Below are positions 1 to 7,393 of a DNA stretch of 41,196 nt, piece after piece. The position numbers and the translations under genes are program-made. The stretch's first letter is position 1, and every line of letters starts with the position of its first letter. Source of the stretch: Elusimicrobiaceae bacterium (GTDB lineage Bacteria > Elusimicrobiota > Elusimicrobia > Elusimicrobiales > Elusimicrobiaceae); NCBI GenBank assembly GCA_017468055.1, contig JAFUJU010000056.1, positions 1-41,196 of the forward strand, written 5' to 3'. The notes below the pieces were generated by a model that saw only the letters and a program-made list of their open reading frames with translations, made no database searches and had not been told where the DNA came from.

Positions 1-147
1 AAACCCCAACCTAAGCCGCAACCTAAAAAAAGAACAACTTACAAAGCCCTGCTCTCCGGAGGAACAGTGCAGGATCAAATGTATATGCCGCGGGTAACTA
101 AAAGCAAGTTTCTGCCTGTACAGCCTACAAATAAAAAAGAAAACTAA
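1..147 (+). CDS. C-terminal end of an unidentified protein (5' partial)
   Basis: An open frame enters from the left edge and ends with TAA at 145-147, giving 48 residues. It begins with a Pro/Lys/Gln-rich stretch (KPQPKPQPKKR) that looks like a flexible linker, and continues into a short tail with no motif I recognise. It lies 56 nt before the cardiolipin synthase gene on the same strand, with no clear terminator between. The function cannot be inferred from so short a piece. Confidence 0.55.
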   Translation, partial: KPQPKPQPKKRTTYKALLSGGTVQDQMYMPRVTKSKFLPVQPTNKKEN

Positions 148-203
148 TTCTTTTTTCCTCTCTTTAAATTTTGAAAATTAAGTTATAGTATAAGTAAGAG
201 GTA

Positions 204-1637
204 ATGATGAACTTTTTTTCTCTTACTTTGGCCGGATTATTTCTATTGGCTTTACAAATTACCGTCACGGTGCATATTATTCTGCATAAAGAAGATGTGC
301 CCAGTGCTATCGGTTGGACCGGACTGGTATGGCTGACCCCCATATTGGGAAGCATTGTTTATATTATATTGGGTATTAACCGCGTCCGCCGTAAAGCTAT
401 GCGTCTGCACAACCGCGGAGCCAATATTTTTACTGTTTCCGGCAAAACTCCTCAAGAAATAGAAAAGGCCCTGCCCCCCTCTTGGTGGCAGCTTTTACAA
501 CTAGGCTACAAAACACACCCGCAACATTTCTCTTTGGGCAACTCTATTCGTCCGCTTGTGAATGGAGATGAGGCCTACCCGCGTATGTGCCAAGCCATTT
601 CTGCCGCACAAAAAGAAGTATTAATCGCCAGTTATATTTTTAATAATGATGCGGCCGGAGAGCTTTTTATACCTGTCTTACGCCAAGCCGCTCAAAACGG
701 GGCCAAAGTGCGCATACTGGTGGATGGAGTCGGCCTGAATTACAGCCGCCCAACCATACAACGTGCCTTACACGGTATCAAAGGAATAGAATTTTCTGTT
801 TTTCTTCCCAATAAAACCCCCGTCAATTTACCCTTTGTCAATTTAAGAAATCATCGCAAAATGATGATTATAGATGGCAAAACGGCCTTTTTTGGCGGCA
901 TGAATATCTCTGCCGGCAACCTATTACAACAAAACCCGAAAGAACCTATCCAAGACATCACTTTTGAAATACAAGGGCCGGTGATTGATCAAATTTCACG
1001 GGTTTTTGAAGAAGATTGGATCTTTTCCGGAAAAAAATCTTTCCTGCCGCAATCTTCTCATCAAAAACCCTCCGACCCACCGGCAGGCCCCAGCGCAGCG
1101 CGCTTGATTCCGGACGGACCCGATGCAGACTATGGCAAAATAGAACGCCTATGTTTGGGGGCTTTAGCTTGCGCTCAAAAGAGTGCCACTATCGTGACCC
1201 CGTATTTCTTACCGGAAAATAATATTTTATCCGCCTTGGAAACGGCCGCCTTACGCGGTGTGAAGATAGAGATTATTTTGCCGCAAAAAAGTAATATTTT
1301 TGGTATGGATTGGGCCATGCAGGCCAATTTTGGCAGACTCTTGAAAAAAGGAGTGAAAATATACCGTACCCCACCGCCTTTTGATCATAGTAAGTTGTTT
1401 ATGATAGATGAAACGTGGGTTTTTTTCGGCTCTGCTAATTGGGATGTGCGCAGCTTCAAGTTAAACTTTGAAAGCAACTTAGAATGCTTTGATCCGCACC
1501 TGGCCAAACAACTACACCATCTTGTGGAGCAGAAAAAGAAACAAGCCGTTTGCGTTGATAAAGAAATTTACCATCCACTATCTCTGTGGAACACACTGAG
1601 AAACAATGCTTTTCGCTTACTGACGCCCTATTATTAA
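204..1637 (+). CDS. cls: Cardiolipin synthase (phospholipase D superfamily)
   Basis: Inner-membrane enzyme that joins two phosphatidylglycerol molecules (or PG with another phospholipid) to make cardiolipin. Two hydrophobic segments at about residues 5-27 and 36-58 form the membrane anchor. They are followed by two phospholipase D domains, each with an HKD motif: H217-x-K219-x4-D224 and H395-x-K397-x4-D402, both followed by the usual FGG/FGS-x-N stretch. The 477-residue length is typical of the ClsA family. Two consecutive ATG codons (204 and 207) follow an AAGAGG sequence at about 195-200; spacing slightly favours the second, so the protein may start one residue later. The gene stands between an unrelated partial gene and the hydrogenase. 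The family assignment is secure; the exact lipid donor is not visible in the sequence. Confidence 0.93.
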   Translation: MMNFFSLTLAGLFLLALQITVTVHIILHKEDVPSAIGWTGLVWLTPILGSIVYIILGINRVRRKAMRLHNRGANIFTVSGKTPQEIEKALPPSWWQLLQLGYKTHPQHFSLGNSIRPLVNGDEAYPRMCQAISAAQKEVLIASYIFNNDAAGELFIPVLRQAAQNGAKVRILVDGVGLNYSRPTIQRALHGIKGIEFSVFLPNKTPVNLPFVNLRNHRKMMIIDGKTAFFGGMNISAGNLLQQNPKEPIQDITFEIQGPVIDQISRVFEEDWIFSGKKSFLPQSSHQKPSDPPAGPSAARLIPDGPDADYGKIERLCLGALACAQKSATIVTPYFLPENNILSALETAALRGVKIEIILPQKSNIFGMDWAMQANFGRLLKKGVKIYRTPPPFDHSKLFMIDETWVFFGSANWDVRSFKLNFESNLECFDPHLAKQLHHLVEQKKKQAVCVDKEIYHPLSLWNTLRNNAFRLLTPYY

Positions 1638-1670
1638 CCCTTTGTCAAACAGGCGCAACGGCTACTAATA

Positions 1671-1679
1671 TGGTAAAAT
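1671..1679 (+). promoter_or_regulatory. Extended -10 promoter of the hydrogenase gene
   Basis: TGG-TAAAAT fits an extended -10 element (TGn-TAnAAT). It ends 9 nt before the ATG at 1689, so transcription would start about 2-3 nt before the start codon. No Shine-Dalgarno sequence is visible in the A/T-only stretch between them. No good -35 box is present at the expected distance. A leaderless or nearly leaderless mRNA is inferred. Confidence 0.5.
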
Positions 1680-1688
1680 ATAAATAAT

Positions 1689-3152
1689 ATGAACGATAAT
1701 AAAGCTCTTGGGTTTAAAAGACAAGCCCTTCAAAAAGTAATTGAGGCCTTTGACAAAGGCACTTTGGAGACGGCCGCGTACCGTATCCCGCACGATGTAG
1801 TGCCGCGTAATGCCAATTTGGACGTGCGTTGCTGTGTATATAAAGAACGTGCCGTATTCCGCGCACGCACATTGGCCGCTTTGGGCTTTGCTATTGAACA
1901 AGATGACGAAGCTACCTCTTTAAATGAATATGCCAAACAAGCCCTGCTACGTAAAGATATTCCTGAAAAGCCGCTTACGGTATTGGATATTGCCTGTAAA
2001 GGCTGTGTAAAGGCTCGCCACATTGTTACTGAAGCGTGCCAAGGTTGTTTGGCGCGTGCCTGCCAAACGGCATGCAAATTCGGTGCCATTTCCGTGGTAA
2101 ACGGAAAAAGCCGCATTGACCCCGATAAATGCAAAAACTGCGGTCAGTGTAAAGCTGCTTGTCCGTACAATGCTATTACCTATGTTCCCGTTCCGTGCGA
2201 ACAAGCTTGTCCGGTAGATGCCATTAGAAAAGGGCCGGACGGTTTTGCTCAAATTGATTTTGAAAAATGTATCTCTTGCGGTCAATGTATGGGGGCCTGT
2301 CCGTTCGGTGCCATTATGGAACGCAGCCAACTGATTGATATTTTAAGCTCTATCAAAAGCAAACGCAAAGTATGTGCCATGATTGCACCGTCTATTGTGG
2401 GTCAGTTTAACTGCTCTTTGCCCCAGCTGATGACCGCTATTAAAAAAGCCGGTTTTGATAAAGTAACCGAAGTAGCCGAAGGGGCCGATATTACCACTGC
2501 CAACGAAGCGCGCGAACTTATTGAACGTTTGGAAGGTGGGGCCAAGTTTATGACCACGTCTTGCTGTGCCGCATGGGTACAGGCTGTTAAGAAACATTTG
2601 CCGGCTCTTAAAGAGTTTGTATCTCACACTCGCACTCCGGGCTCCTATACTGCTGAAATTGAAAAAAGAAACGGGTTTACCACTGTTTTTGTAGGCCCGT
2701 GTGTGTCTAAACGCGTAGAAGGCATGGAAGACCCCAACATGGATTATGTGATGACTTATGAAGAACTGGGGGCGCTGTTTGATGCCAGAGGCATTAATCC
2801 GGCCGAATGCGAAGAAACCCCGCTAGACCCCAAAATTTCCGGTGAAGCTCGTTACTACGGCGTAACCGGCGGTGTGGCCCAAGCGGTGGAAAATGCCTTG
2901 GCAGGCCAACGTCCGTTTAAGAAAATGGCTATCAACGGTTTGGATAAAAAAGCGATGCTGATGTTGCAAGCGTATGCCAAAGGCGTGGGCGATTTCCAAC
3001 TGTTGGAAGTAATGAGCTGTAAGGGCGGCTGTATCGGCGGACCTTGCACCATTGCTACCCAAGCCAAAGTCATCAACCCGATTAAAAACCTAGTGGCTGA
3101 AAGCCCTAAAGTAAAACCGGCCTTTGATGACGACAAGAAAGAAGAAAAATAA
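1689..3152 (+). CDS. [FeFe]-hydrogenase, monomeric, ferredoxin-linked type
   Basis: Reversible reduction of protons to H2, normally used by fermenting anaerobes to dispose of electrons from reduced ferredoxin. The N-terminal part (about residues 95-215) is Cys-rich, with [4Fe-4S] ferredoxin-type motifs including CKNCGQCKAACP and CISCGQCMGACP. The C-terminal part is the H-cluster domain with its three signatures: L1 TSCCAAW (C292, C293), L2 GPCVSK (C338, K341) and L3 EVMSCKGGCIGGPC (C444, C448). All four expected H-cluster cysteines and the proton-relay cysteine are present. The motifs differ from the standard group A forms (TSCCPxW, MPCxxK, and GGG after the last Cys), so this is a divergent clade, perhaps group B. 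No maturase genes (hydEFG) or NAD-binding partner subunits are in the window. The start has no Shine-Dalgarno but sits just after an extended -10 box. A strong terminator follows. Confidence 0.92.
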   Translation: MNDNKALGFKRQALQKVIEAFDKGTLETAAYRIPHDVVPRNANLDVRCCVYKERAVFRARTLAALGFAIEQDDEATSLNEYAKQALLRKDIPEKPLTVLDIACKGCVKARHIVTEACQGCLARACQTACKFGAISVVNGKSRIDPDKCKNCGQCKAACPYNAITYVPVPCEQACPVDAIRKGPDGFAQIDFEKCISCGQCMGACPFGAIMERSQLIDILSSIKSKRKVCAMIAPSIVGQFNCSLPQLMTAIKKAGFDKVTEVAEGADITTANEARELIERLEGGAKFMTTSCCAAWVQAVKKHLPALKEFVSHTRTPGSYTAEIEKRNGFTTVFVGPCVSKRVEGMEDPNMDYVMTYEELGALFDARGINPAECEETPLDPKISGEARYYGVTGGVAQAVENALAGQRPFKKMAINGLDKKAMLMLQAYAKGVGDFQLLEVMSCKGGCIGGPCTIATQAKVINPIKNLVAESPKVKPAFDDDKKEEK

Positions 3153-3168
3153 AATTTTCTTTTAAACA

Positions 3169-3200
3169 AAAACCCCCGCTTTTGGCGGGGGTTTTATTTT
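3169..3200. terminator. Bidirectional intrinsic terminator between hydrogenase and pilin genes
   Basis: A perfect GC-rich 7-bp stem, CCCCCGC (3173-3179) with GCGGGGG (3185-3191), has a 5-nt loop and is flanked by A-rich and T-rich tracts on both sides. It can therefore end the plus-strand hydrogenase transcript and the minus-strand pilin transcript. Confidence 0.85.
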
Positions 3201-3202
3201 AA

Positions 3203-3694
3203 TTAAAGTTCGTATCCTATATAATTACCCCAATCTCTTTTTTCTACTCCGCCCAAAGATTTGCACACTTTATGTCCGGTACTTGCCTGAGCATGACTTT
3301 TAGTAACGGAACAATATCTTTTTCCGGATTCATCGCCCGCATGTTGCCCAAAAATAATATAAGTCAGCGGCCCCCCTCCATCAGCAAAAACTCTATTTCC
3401 TTCATTAGATATTTCGTAAAAAATTTTCCCACATTTATAACGAGATCCTACCCCTTCCACCGAATTACATCCAGCCGGTAACGATATAGATAAATCGTCA
3501 AAAGAAGTGGCATAGGCTCCAGTTTCCAAATAATGGACTTCTTGAGCGTCTGATATCCCTTTTACTACCGGGATTAAAGTGGAAAAACGGCTTTTCATCA
3601 CCGCTGTTTGATATTGCGGCAAAGCCACAGCTGACAAAATACCAATGATTAGTACAACAACTAATAATTCTATCAACGTAAAACCTTTTTTCAT
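3203..3694 (-). CDS. Type IV pilin-like protein (prepilin), first copy
   Basis: A 163-residue prepilin. The class III signal is MKKG followed by [16 protein letters not shown]; prepilin peptidase would cut after Gly4 and the mature protein would carry the conserved Glu5. The hydrophobic N-terminal helix is followed by a small variable domain with four cysteines that could form two disulfides. The first 32 residues are almost identical to those of the second pilin at 39233-39733, while the C-terminal domains differ strongly. A good ribosome site (AGGAGAG) lies just upstream, and the promoter and leader are shared with the second copy. No pilus assembly genes (pilB, pilC, pilQ, pilD) are nearby, so this is an orphan pilin. 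The role could be in a pilus, a type II-like secretion system or DNA uptake; the sequence does not decide. Confidence 0.88.
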   Translation of the reverse strand: MKKGFTLIELLVVVLIIGILSAVALPQYQTAVMKSRFSTLIPVVKGISDAQEVHYLETGAYATSFDDLSISLPAGCNSVEGVGSRYKCGKIFYEISNEGNRVFADGGGPLTYIIFGQHAGDESGKRYCSVTKSHAQASTGHKVCKSLGGVEKRDWGNYIGYEL

Positions 3695-3719
3695 TTTTCT
3701 CTCCTTTTAAACGGCTTTA

Positions 3720-3752
3720 AGACCCGACAAACGACTTTTAAAACTCGGGTCT
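3720..3752 (-). promoter_or_regulatory. 5'-leader hairpin of the first pilin gene
   Basis: In the leader transcript, 8-nt arms AGACCCGA and TCGGGTCT (3745-3752 and 3720-3727 on the plus strand) form a perfect stem around a 17-nt A/T-rich loop. It lies about 25 nt upstream of the start codon. The second pilin gene has the same stem at the same place, with one pair changed from G-C to A-T on both sides, which suggests the RNA structure is maintained. Confidence 0.55.
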
Positions 3753-3767
3753 GACTGCAACGCTGAA

Positions 3768-3795
3768 ATTGTAGCAAAAAAAAAAAACGTGTCAA
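3768..3795 (-). promoter_or_regulatory. Promoter of the first pilin gene, with an A/T homopolymer spacer
   Basis: On the minus strand a perfect TTGACA (-35, 3790-3795) and TACAAT (-10, 3768-3773) are separated by 16 bp. The spacer contains an uninterrupted run of 12 T (A on the plus strand, 3776-3787). Such tracts between -35 and -10 boxes change length by replication slippage in known phase-variable promoters. An identical arrangement precedes the second pilin. Confidence 0.8.
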
Positions 3796-3932
3796 GAGGT
3801 AGCGCACTTCCCCATCGGGAAACGACCAACAAACAAAATGTCATGCAGTTTGCAACCAATGAAAAATATATAGAAAATCGCTTGCCCGCAAAAAGACAAA
3901 CAACCGAAGAAGTTTTTACTTATATATAAAAA

Positions 3933-3956
3933 ATACCCCACCTTTCGGTGGGGTAT
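3933..3956 (-). terminator. Intrinsic terminator of the rplM-rpsI operon
   Basis: A perfect 10-bp stem, ATACCCCACC (3933-3942) and GGTGGGGTAT (3947-3956), has a TTTC loop on the plus strand. It is followed on the minus strand by a run of T. It lies 35 nt past the rpsI stop codon. Confidence 0.85.
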
Positions 3957-3991
3957 TGTAAAACCTTTCCTGCAAGTTCCAAAACAAACGA

Positions 3992-4387
3992 TTAACGTTT
4001 GGAGAATTGGAAGCGTTTGCGGGCACCCGGTTGACCAGGTTTCTTTCTTTCGACCATTCTGGGATCGCGGGTCAAGTAACCGGCTTTCTTAACGGTCTTT
4101 TTCAATTCTTCGCTGATTTCAGCGATAGAACGGGCAATGGCGTGGCGCAAAGCACCGGCTTGAGAAGAAATACCGCCGCCCTGCACTTTGGCAGTAACGT
4201 CGTATTCTTTTTCAAGGCTCGTAACCACGAGCGGGGCTTTTACGGTAGCCTGAAATTTTTCGTGACCTTTAAAGTAGTCAGCCAAGGCTTTGGCGTTTAC
4301 AGTGATAACACCGGTACCTTTTACCAATCTGGCTTGCGCAACGGAAGTTTTGCGGCGGCCGGTTTTGATTTCTTTGGTATTGTTCAT
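3992..4387 (-). CDS. rpsI: 30S ribosomal protein S9
   Basis: Small-subunit protein whose C-terminal tail reaches the P-site tRNA. The 131-residue protein has the family's GRRKTSVA segment near the N-terminus, the GGGISSQAGALRHAIARS segment in the middle, and ends with the invariant KRFQFSKR tail, so it is full length. AGAGGAA lies just upstream of the ATG. It follows rplM by 15 nt, the order conserved in nearly all bacteria, and is followed by a strong terminator. Confidence 0.97.
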   Translation of the reverse strand: MNNTKEIKTGRRKTSVAQARLVKGTGVITVNAKALADYFKGHEKFQATVKAPLVVTSLEKEYDVTAKVQGGGISSQAGALRHAIARSIAEISEELKKTVKKAGYLTRDPRMVERKKPGQPGARKRFQFSKR

Positions 4388-4402
4388 AAAAATCTATTCC
4401 TC

Positions 4403-4828
4403 TTATTTGGCAAATCTGCCGGCAAATTCATGCTCTTCGCCAGTGAAAAGGCGGAGGCGTTTCATGCGCGGAGCGCGCAAGCGGTTGACGTCCAACATAC
4501 GTTTGACGGCCAATTCCAATACTTTGGTGGAATCCTTTTCAAACTGACGTTTGAGCGGGGTTTCTTTGGCACCTTTAGCATAGCCGGAGTGGGAGAAATA
4601 AATTTTTTCTTCCATTTTGTTACCGGTCACTTTGATTTTATTGGTGTTGGTAACAACTACAAAATCACCACAATCCATGTGAGGGGTGAAGGTTCTTTTG
4701 TGTTTACCCATCAAGAGCACGGCTATACGGGTAGCCAATCTGCCCAGGGTTTGACCCGTAGCATCAATGTGATGCCAGGCACGGGTGGTTTCTACTTCCT
4801 TGACGGAAGGTAAAAAAGTTTTCGTCAT
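4403..4828 (-). CDS. rplM: 50S ribosomal protein L13
   Basis: Early-assembling large-subunit protein. The ATG at 4828 gives a 141-residue protein (MTKTFLPSVKE...) containing the family's WHHIDATGQTLGRLATRIA segment and MDCGDFVVVTN, of normal length. The frame is open further upstream, but those residues are not L13-like and cover the promoter and leader, so the longer start is rejected. Only a weak AAAGG lies about 12 nt upstream, and the leader can fold into a small hairpin, which would fit autogenous control. It forms an operon with rpsI. Confidence 0.96.
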   Translation of the reverse strand: MTKTFLPSVKEVETTRAWHHIDATGQTLGRLATRIAVLLMGKHKRTFTPHMDCGDFVVVTNTNKIKVTGNKMEEKIYFSHSGYAKGAKETPLKRQFEKDSTKVLELAVKRMLDVNRLRAPRMKRLRLFTGEEHEFAGRFAK

Positions 4829-4857
4829 AAGTTTCTGTTTACCTTTTGTTATTAAAG

Positions 4858-4916
4858 CGCAGCGGAGTGGTGGCCACTGCATGTTAATGACTCGTGGTTT
4901 CCTAGATATTATAGCA
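4858..4916 (-). promoter_or_regulatory. Extended -10 promoter and leader hairpin of rplM-rpsI
   Basis: On the minus strand TGC-TATAAT (4908-4916) is a perfect extended -10 element; no convincing -35 is seen. The predicted transcript has a leader of about 70 nt that contains AGTGG-CCA-CCACT (4866-4878), with GCAG and CTGC able to extend the fold. Ribosomal protein leaders often carry a binding site for the encoded protein; here that is only a suggestion. Confidence 0.5.
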
Positions 4917-4943
4917 AAACAAAAAGCTCTTGTATAGGGAAAT

Positions 4944-5915
4944 TTAAAAAATAAGAGAGGCAAAGAGGTCTTTAATATCGGCTAATTTCTCCATACGGAC
5001 AAATTTTCCGCGCACTTCTGCCGCATTAGGAAAACCGCGCAACCAATACCCTGCTGTTTTTTTACTGCGGCCTACGCCTATTTTTTCACCGTAGTGGGCA
5101 ATATTTTCCTCTATTAGGGCCAAATAAATCTCCGCACGGCGCCGATTATCCAAAGGGTGCGCTTTTTCACCCGCCAATTCTTGAGCAATATCGCGGAAAA
5201 TATACGGGTTACCCACTGCCGCACGCCCGATTAAAAGGCCGGCACAACCCGCATCAAAAAATTGTTTGGCTTTTTCAGCACTGTCTATTCCGCCATTTCC
5301 CAATACAGGGATTTTGACACTCGCACATACTTTTGCCAAAGCGTCCAAATCCGGCTCCCCTGCGTGTACGTCTTCCGCCGCGCGTGCATGCATGAGCACC
5401 GCGCAGGCACCCTCACTTTCTGCGATGCGGGCAATCTCGTCCCCCAATAGTTTACCGCGCTTTAAAGAAATCCGCGTCTTTAACGTAACGGGTACTTTTA
5501 CCGCTTTCACCGCCGCTGCCACCAAACGACCCAAAAAGACGGGGTCCTTCATCAGTACACACCCCGCTCCGGCACGGTTGATTTTTTTAACGGGACACCC
5601 GGCATTGATATCTATGATATCGGCTCCGCGTGCTTCAGCCGCGCGAGCAGCCTCGGCAATGGTTTGTTCATCAGAGCCAAAAATTTGCATAGAGACGGGT
5701 TTTTCGCGCTCGCTGATAGAAAGCATACGCAAACTGCGCGGATTCTCGTAATGTAAAGCATGGGCAGATACCATTTCCGCACATACAATTCCAGCCCCAC
5801 CGCGCAAACACAAGGCCCGAAAGGGCCCGTCGGTAATCCCCGCCATGGGGGCCAACCACAAATTATTGGGAGCCGTAAAAGAACCAATAGATAAAGAACG
5901 CACTAAATTTTTCAT
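4944..5915 (-). CDS. dusB: tRNA-dihydrouridine synthase (DusB-like)
   Basis: FMN- and NADPH-dependent enzyme that reduces uridines in the tRNA D-loop to dihydrouridine. The TIM-barrel N-terminus carries LAPMAGITDGPFR and the catalytic loop INAGCPVKKINR, with Cys107 as the expected general acid. GNGGID and GLLIGRAAVGNP bind the FMN phosphate. With the ATG at 5915 the product has 323 residues, normal for DusB. This start overlaps the stop of the upstream gene as ATGA, which indicates translational coupling; an upstream in-frame ATG at 5975 lies deep inside the preceding gene and is less likely. It is the last gene of the nucleotidase-lipoprotein-dusB operon, with no obvious terminator before the rplM promoter. 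Confidence 0.93.
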   Translation of the reverse strand: MKNLVRSLSIGSFTAPNNLWLAPMAGITDGPFRALCLRGGAGIVCAEMVSAHALHYENPRSLRMLSISEREKPVSMQIFGSDEQTIAEAARAAEARGADIIDINAGCPVKKINRAGAGCVLMKDPVFLGRLVAAAVKAVKVPVTLKTRISLKRGKLLGDEIARIAESEGACAVLMHARAAEDVHAGEPDLDALAKVCASVKIPVLGNGGIDSAEKAKQFFDAGCAGLLIGRAAVGNPYIFRDIAQELAGEKAHPLDNRRRAEIYLALIEENIAHYGEKIGVGRSKKTAGYWLRGFPNAAEVRGKFVRMEKLADIKDLFASLIF

Positions 5916-7393
5916 TTTACGGCTCTCCAGCGGTTTAAAATATGGGCTTTTTCTGTATTTTTTCCGGCTAAACACAAGCGAAGCACAGTACGCATTTCTA
6001 CTTGTGTGTTTTTAAACTCCAAAGAATCAATAAATCCGTCATGCCCGGCTCCGCCCGAAAGCATATAATCCGTTACCGCCACTCGGTATGTGTTTTTAAG
6101 AGAAATCGGATTTCCCTTAACCCAAGCTCCCACAATTCTCTTTCCGGGTAAAGCAGACGAAGAGTAACGCACTTGTAAGCCGGATATTTGCGCAAAATGC
6201 CCCGTGGTATTTAACCCCTCTTCTAAGGCATTTAACAGAGAATCGCCTTTCATCGTCAACAAGGTTACATGATCTGCGTAAGGATATAACTGGTACAAGT
6301 CATACTGGGTTACCGTACCCGCAGGCATATCTTTGCGCAAAGAGTCTGCATTTACAATAGCTACATCCGTCTTAGCCCATTTACGCAAACAATCCGCCGC
6401 CCAATTACCCAGAGAAGATTCCCCTTCCAAATTTCCCGTCAACACTTCTTCCAATTTTCCGACAGGGCGGTCCATTTGATTGCGGGCGGTGCGCCGCACC
6501 TCCTCCGTCAACTCCGCCACATAACTATCCATACCAAAATCCCTGCGGTACAACACGATATCTTGAAACTTAACTTTGGTTAATTCTTTATTTTTATTCA
6601 AAAATAAACCTACTTGCGCCACACTGTCTAGCTTGGACCCTGGATATACAATCAACGTTTTTCCTATTTGGTGGCTCTCGGCCCCCTCACGACCCAAGTT
6701 GGAGCTGATAATCACATCTATCCCCGACACTTCTTCAGCCAAAACGGCATCCGTCAGCGCATCTTGTTCATTGCTGGCCCCCAAGGCACTCAACAGCACA
6801 ATTACTTGTGCTCCTTTTTCTTTTAGCAAAGCTACGCTGTGGCGGGCTGCCTCTATTTCATCGGAAATTTTAAGCCCGCCCAAACGCTGTTTTCCGCGTA
6901 ATGATTTTTGCGGTACTAAACCAAAAATTCCTATTTTTATACCCTGTACGTCTTCCATCAGCCAACTACGCACTCCGGCAGGGATTTTTCCGCTAGATAA
7001 AGCAACATTGCTTAAGATAAAAGGCGCAGAGGAACCTTTGATAATATGGCTTAAAGACCCCCACCCGTAGACTAAGTCTTTCTCCGTAAACAAACGGCCG
7101 GAATAGGGAAGAGAAGAGGAAACATTGTTAAAATAATCCCCTTTTGTTAAATTACCTTCCGGCGTTTGGGAAAACCAATTTCCGCCATCCAGCAACACAA
7201 AAGGGGTAGTTTGCTTATCCAAAAAAGATTTCAACACTGCCAATCCGCCTATTTCTTCATTTCCGTATAAAGGCTCCGGTCTGGACCAAAAAACACCTTC
7301 AATATCTGACGTAAAAAACAAATTTACGTCTGCTTGTTGTTGTTCGGCACAAGCTCCTAAACATAAAAGAAATAAGCAAAGCAGTTTTCTCAT
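5912..7393 (-). CDS. Lipoprotein related to UshA-type 5'-nucleotidases, apparently inactive
   Basis: A 493-residue protein with a lipoprotein signal peptide (lipobox LGAC, Cys15). It aligns along its length with the two intact nucleotidase paralogues next door, but the metallophosphoesterase active site is degraded: the usual SDxHG is SDIEG, DSGD is DGGN, GNHE is absent, the AHD-type His segment reads LSALG, and GGHAH is SSNLG. The C-terminal 5'-nucleotidase domain is better kept, with NADSLRKD in place of NNGGTR and ISGLQVRY in place of SGMTVTY. It is probably a membrane-anchored pseudoenzyme, perhaps binding a nucleotide or a partner. Its ATG overlaps the stop of the intact paralogue (TAATG) and its stop overlaps dusB (ATGA), so all three are one operon. 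That it is a family member is clear; loss of activity is inferred. Confidence 0.8.
   Translation of the reverse strand: MRKLLCLFLLCLGACAEQQQADVNLFFTSDIEGVFWSRPEPLYGNEEIGGLAVLKSFLDKQTTPFVLLDGGNWFSQTPEGNLTKGDYFNNVSSSLPYSGRLFTEKDLVYGWGSLSHIIKGSSAPFILSNVALSSGKIPAGVRSWLMEDVQGIKIGIFGLVPQKSLRGKQRLGGLKISDEIEAARHSVALLKEKGAQVIVLLSALGASNEQDALTDAVLAEEVSGIDVIISSNLGREGAESHQIGKTLIVYPGSKLDSVAQVGLFLNKNKELTKVKFQDIVLYRRDFGMDSYVAELTEEVRRTARNQMDRPVGKLEEVLTGNLEGESSLGNWAADCLRKWAKTDVAIVNADSLRKDMPAGTVTQYDLYQLYPYADHVTLLTMKGDSLLNALEEGLNTTGHFAQISGLQVRYSSSALPGKRIVGAWVKGNPISLKNTYRVAVTDYMLSGGAGHDGFIDSLEFKNTQVEMRTVLRLCLAGKNTEKAHILNRWRAVK

Noticed and set aside
4007..4813. A 268-codon plus-strand open frame opposite rplM-rpsI
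   Set aside because: It is the antisense of two secure ribosomal protein genes and has no family motif or ribosome site.
4829..4963. A 45-residue N-terminal extension of L13
   Set aside because: The extension is not L13-like and runs across the promoter and leader; the ATG at 4828 gives the normal protein.
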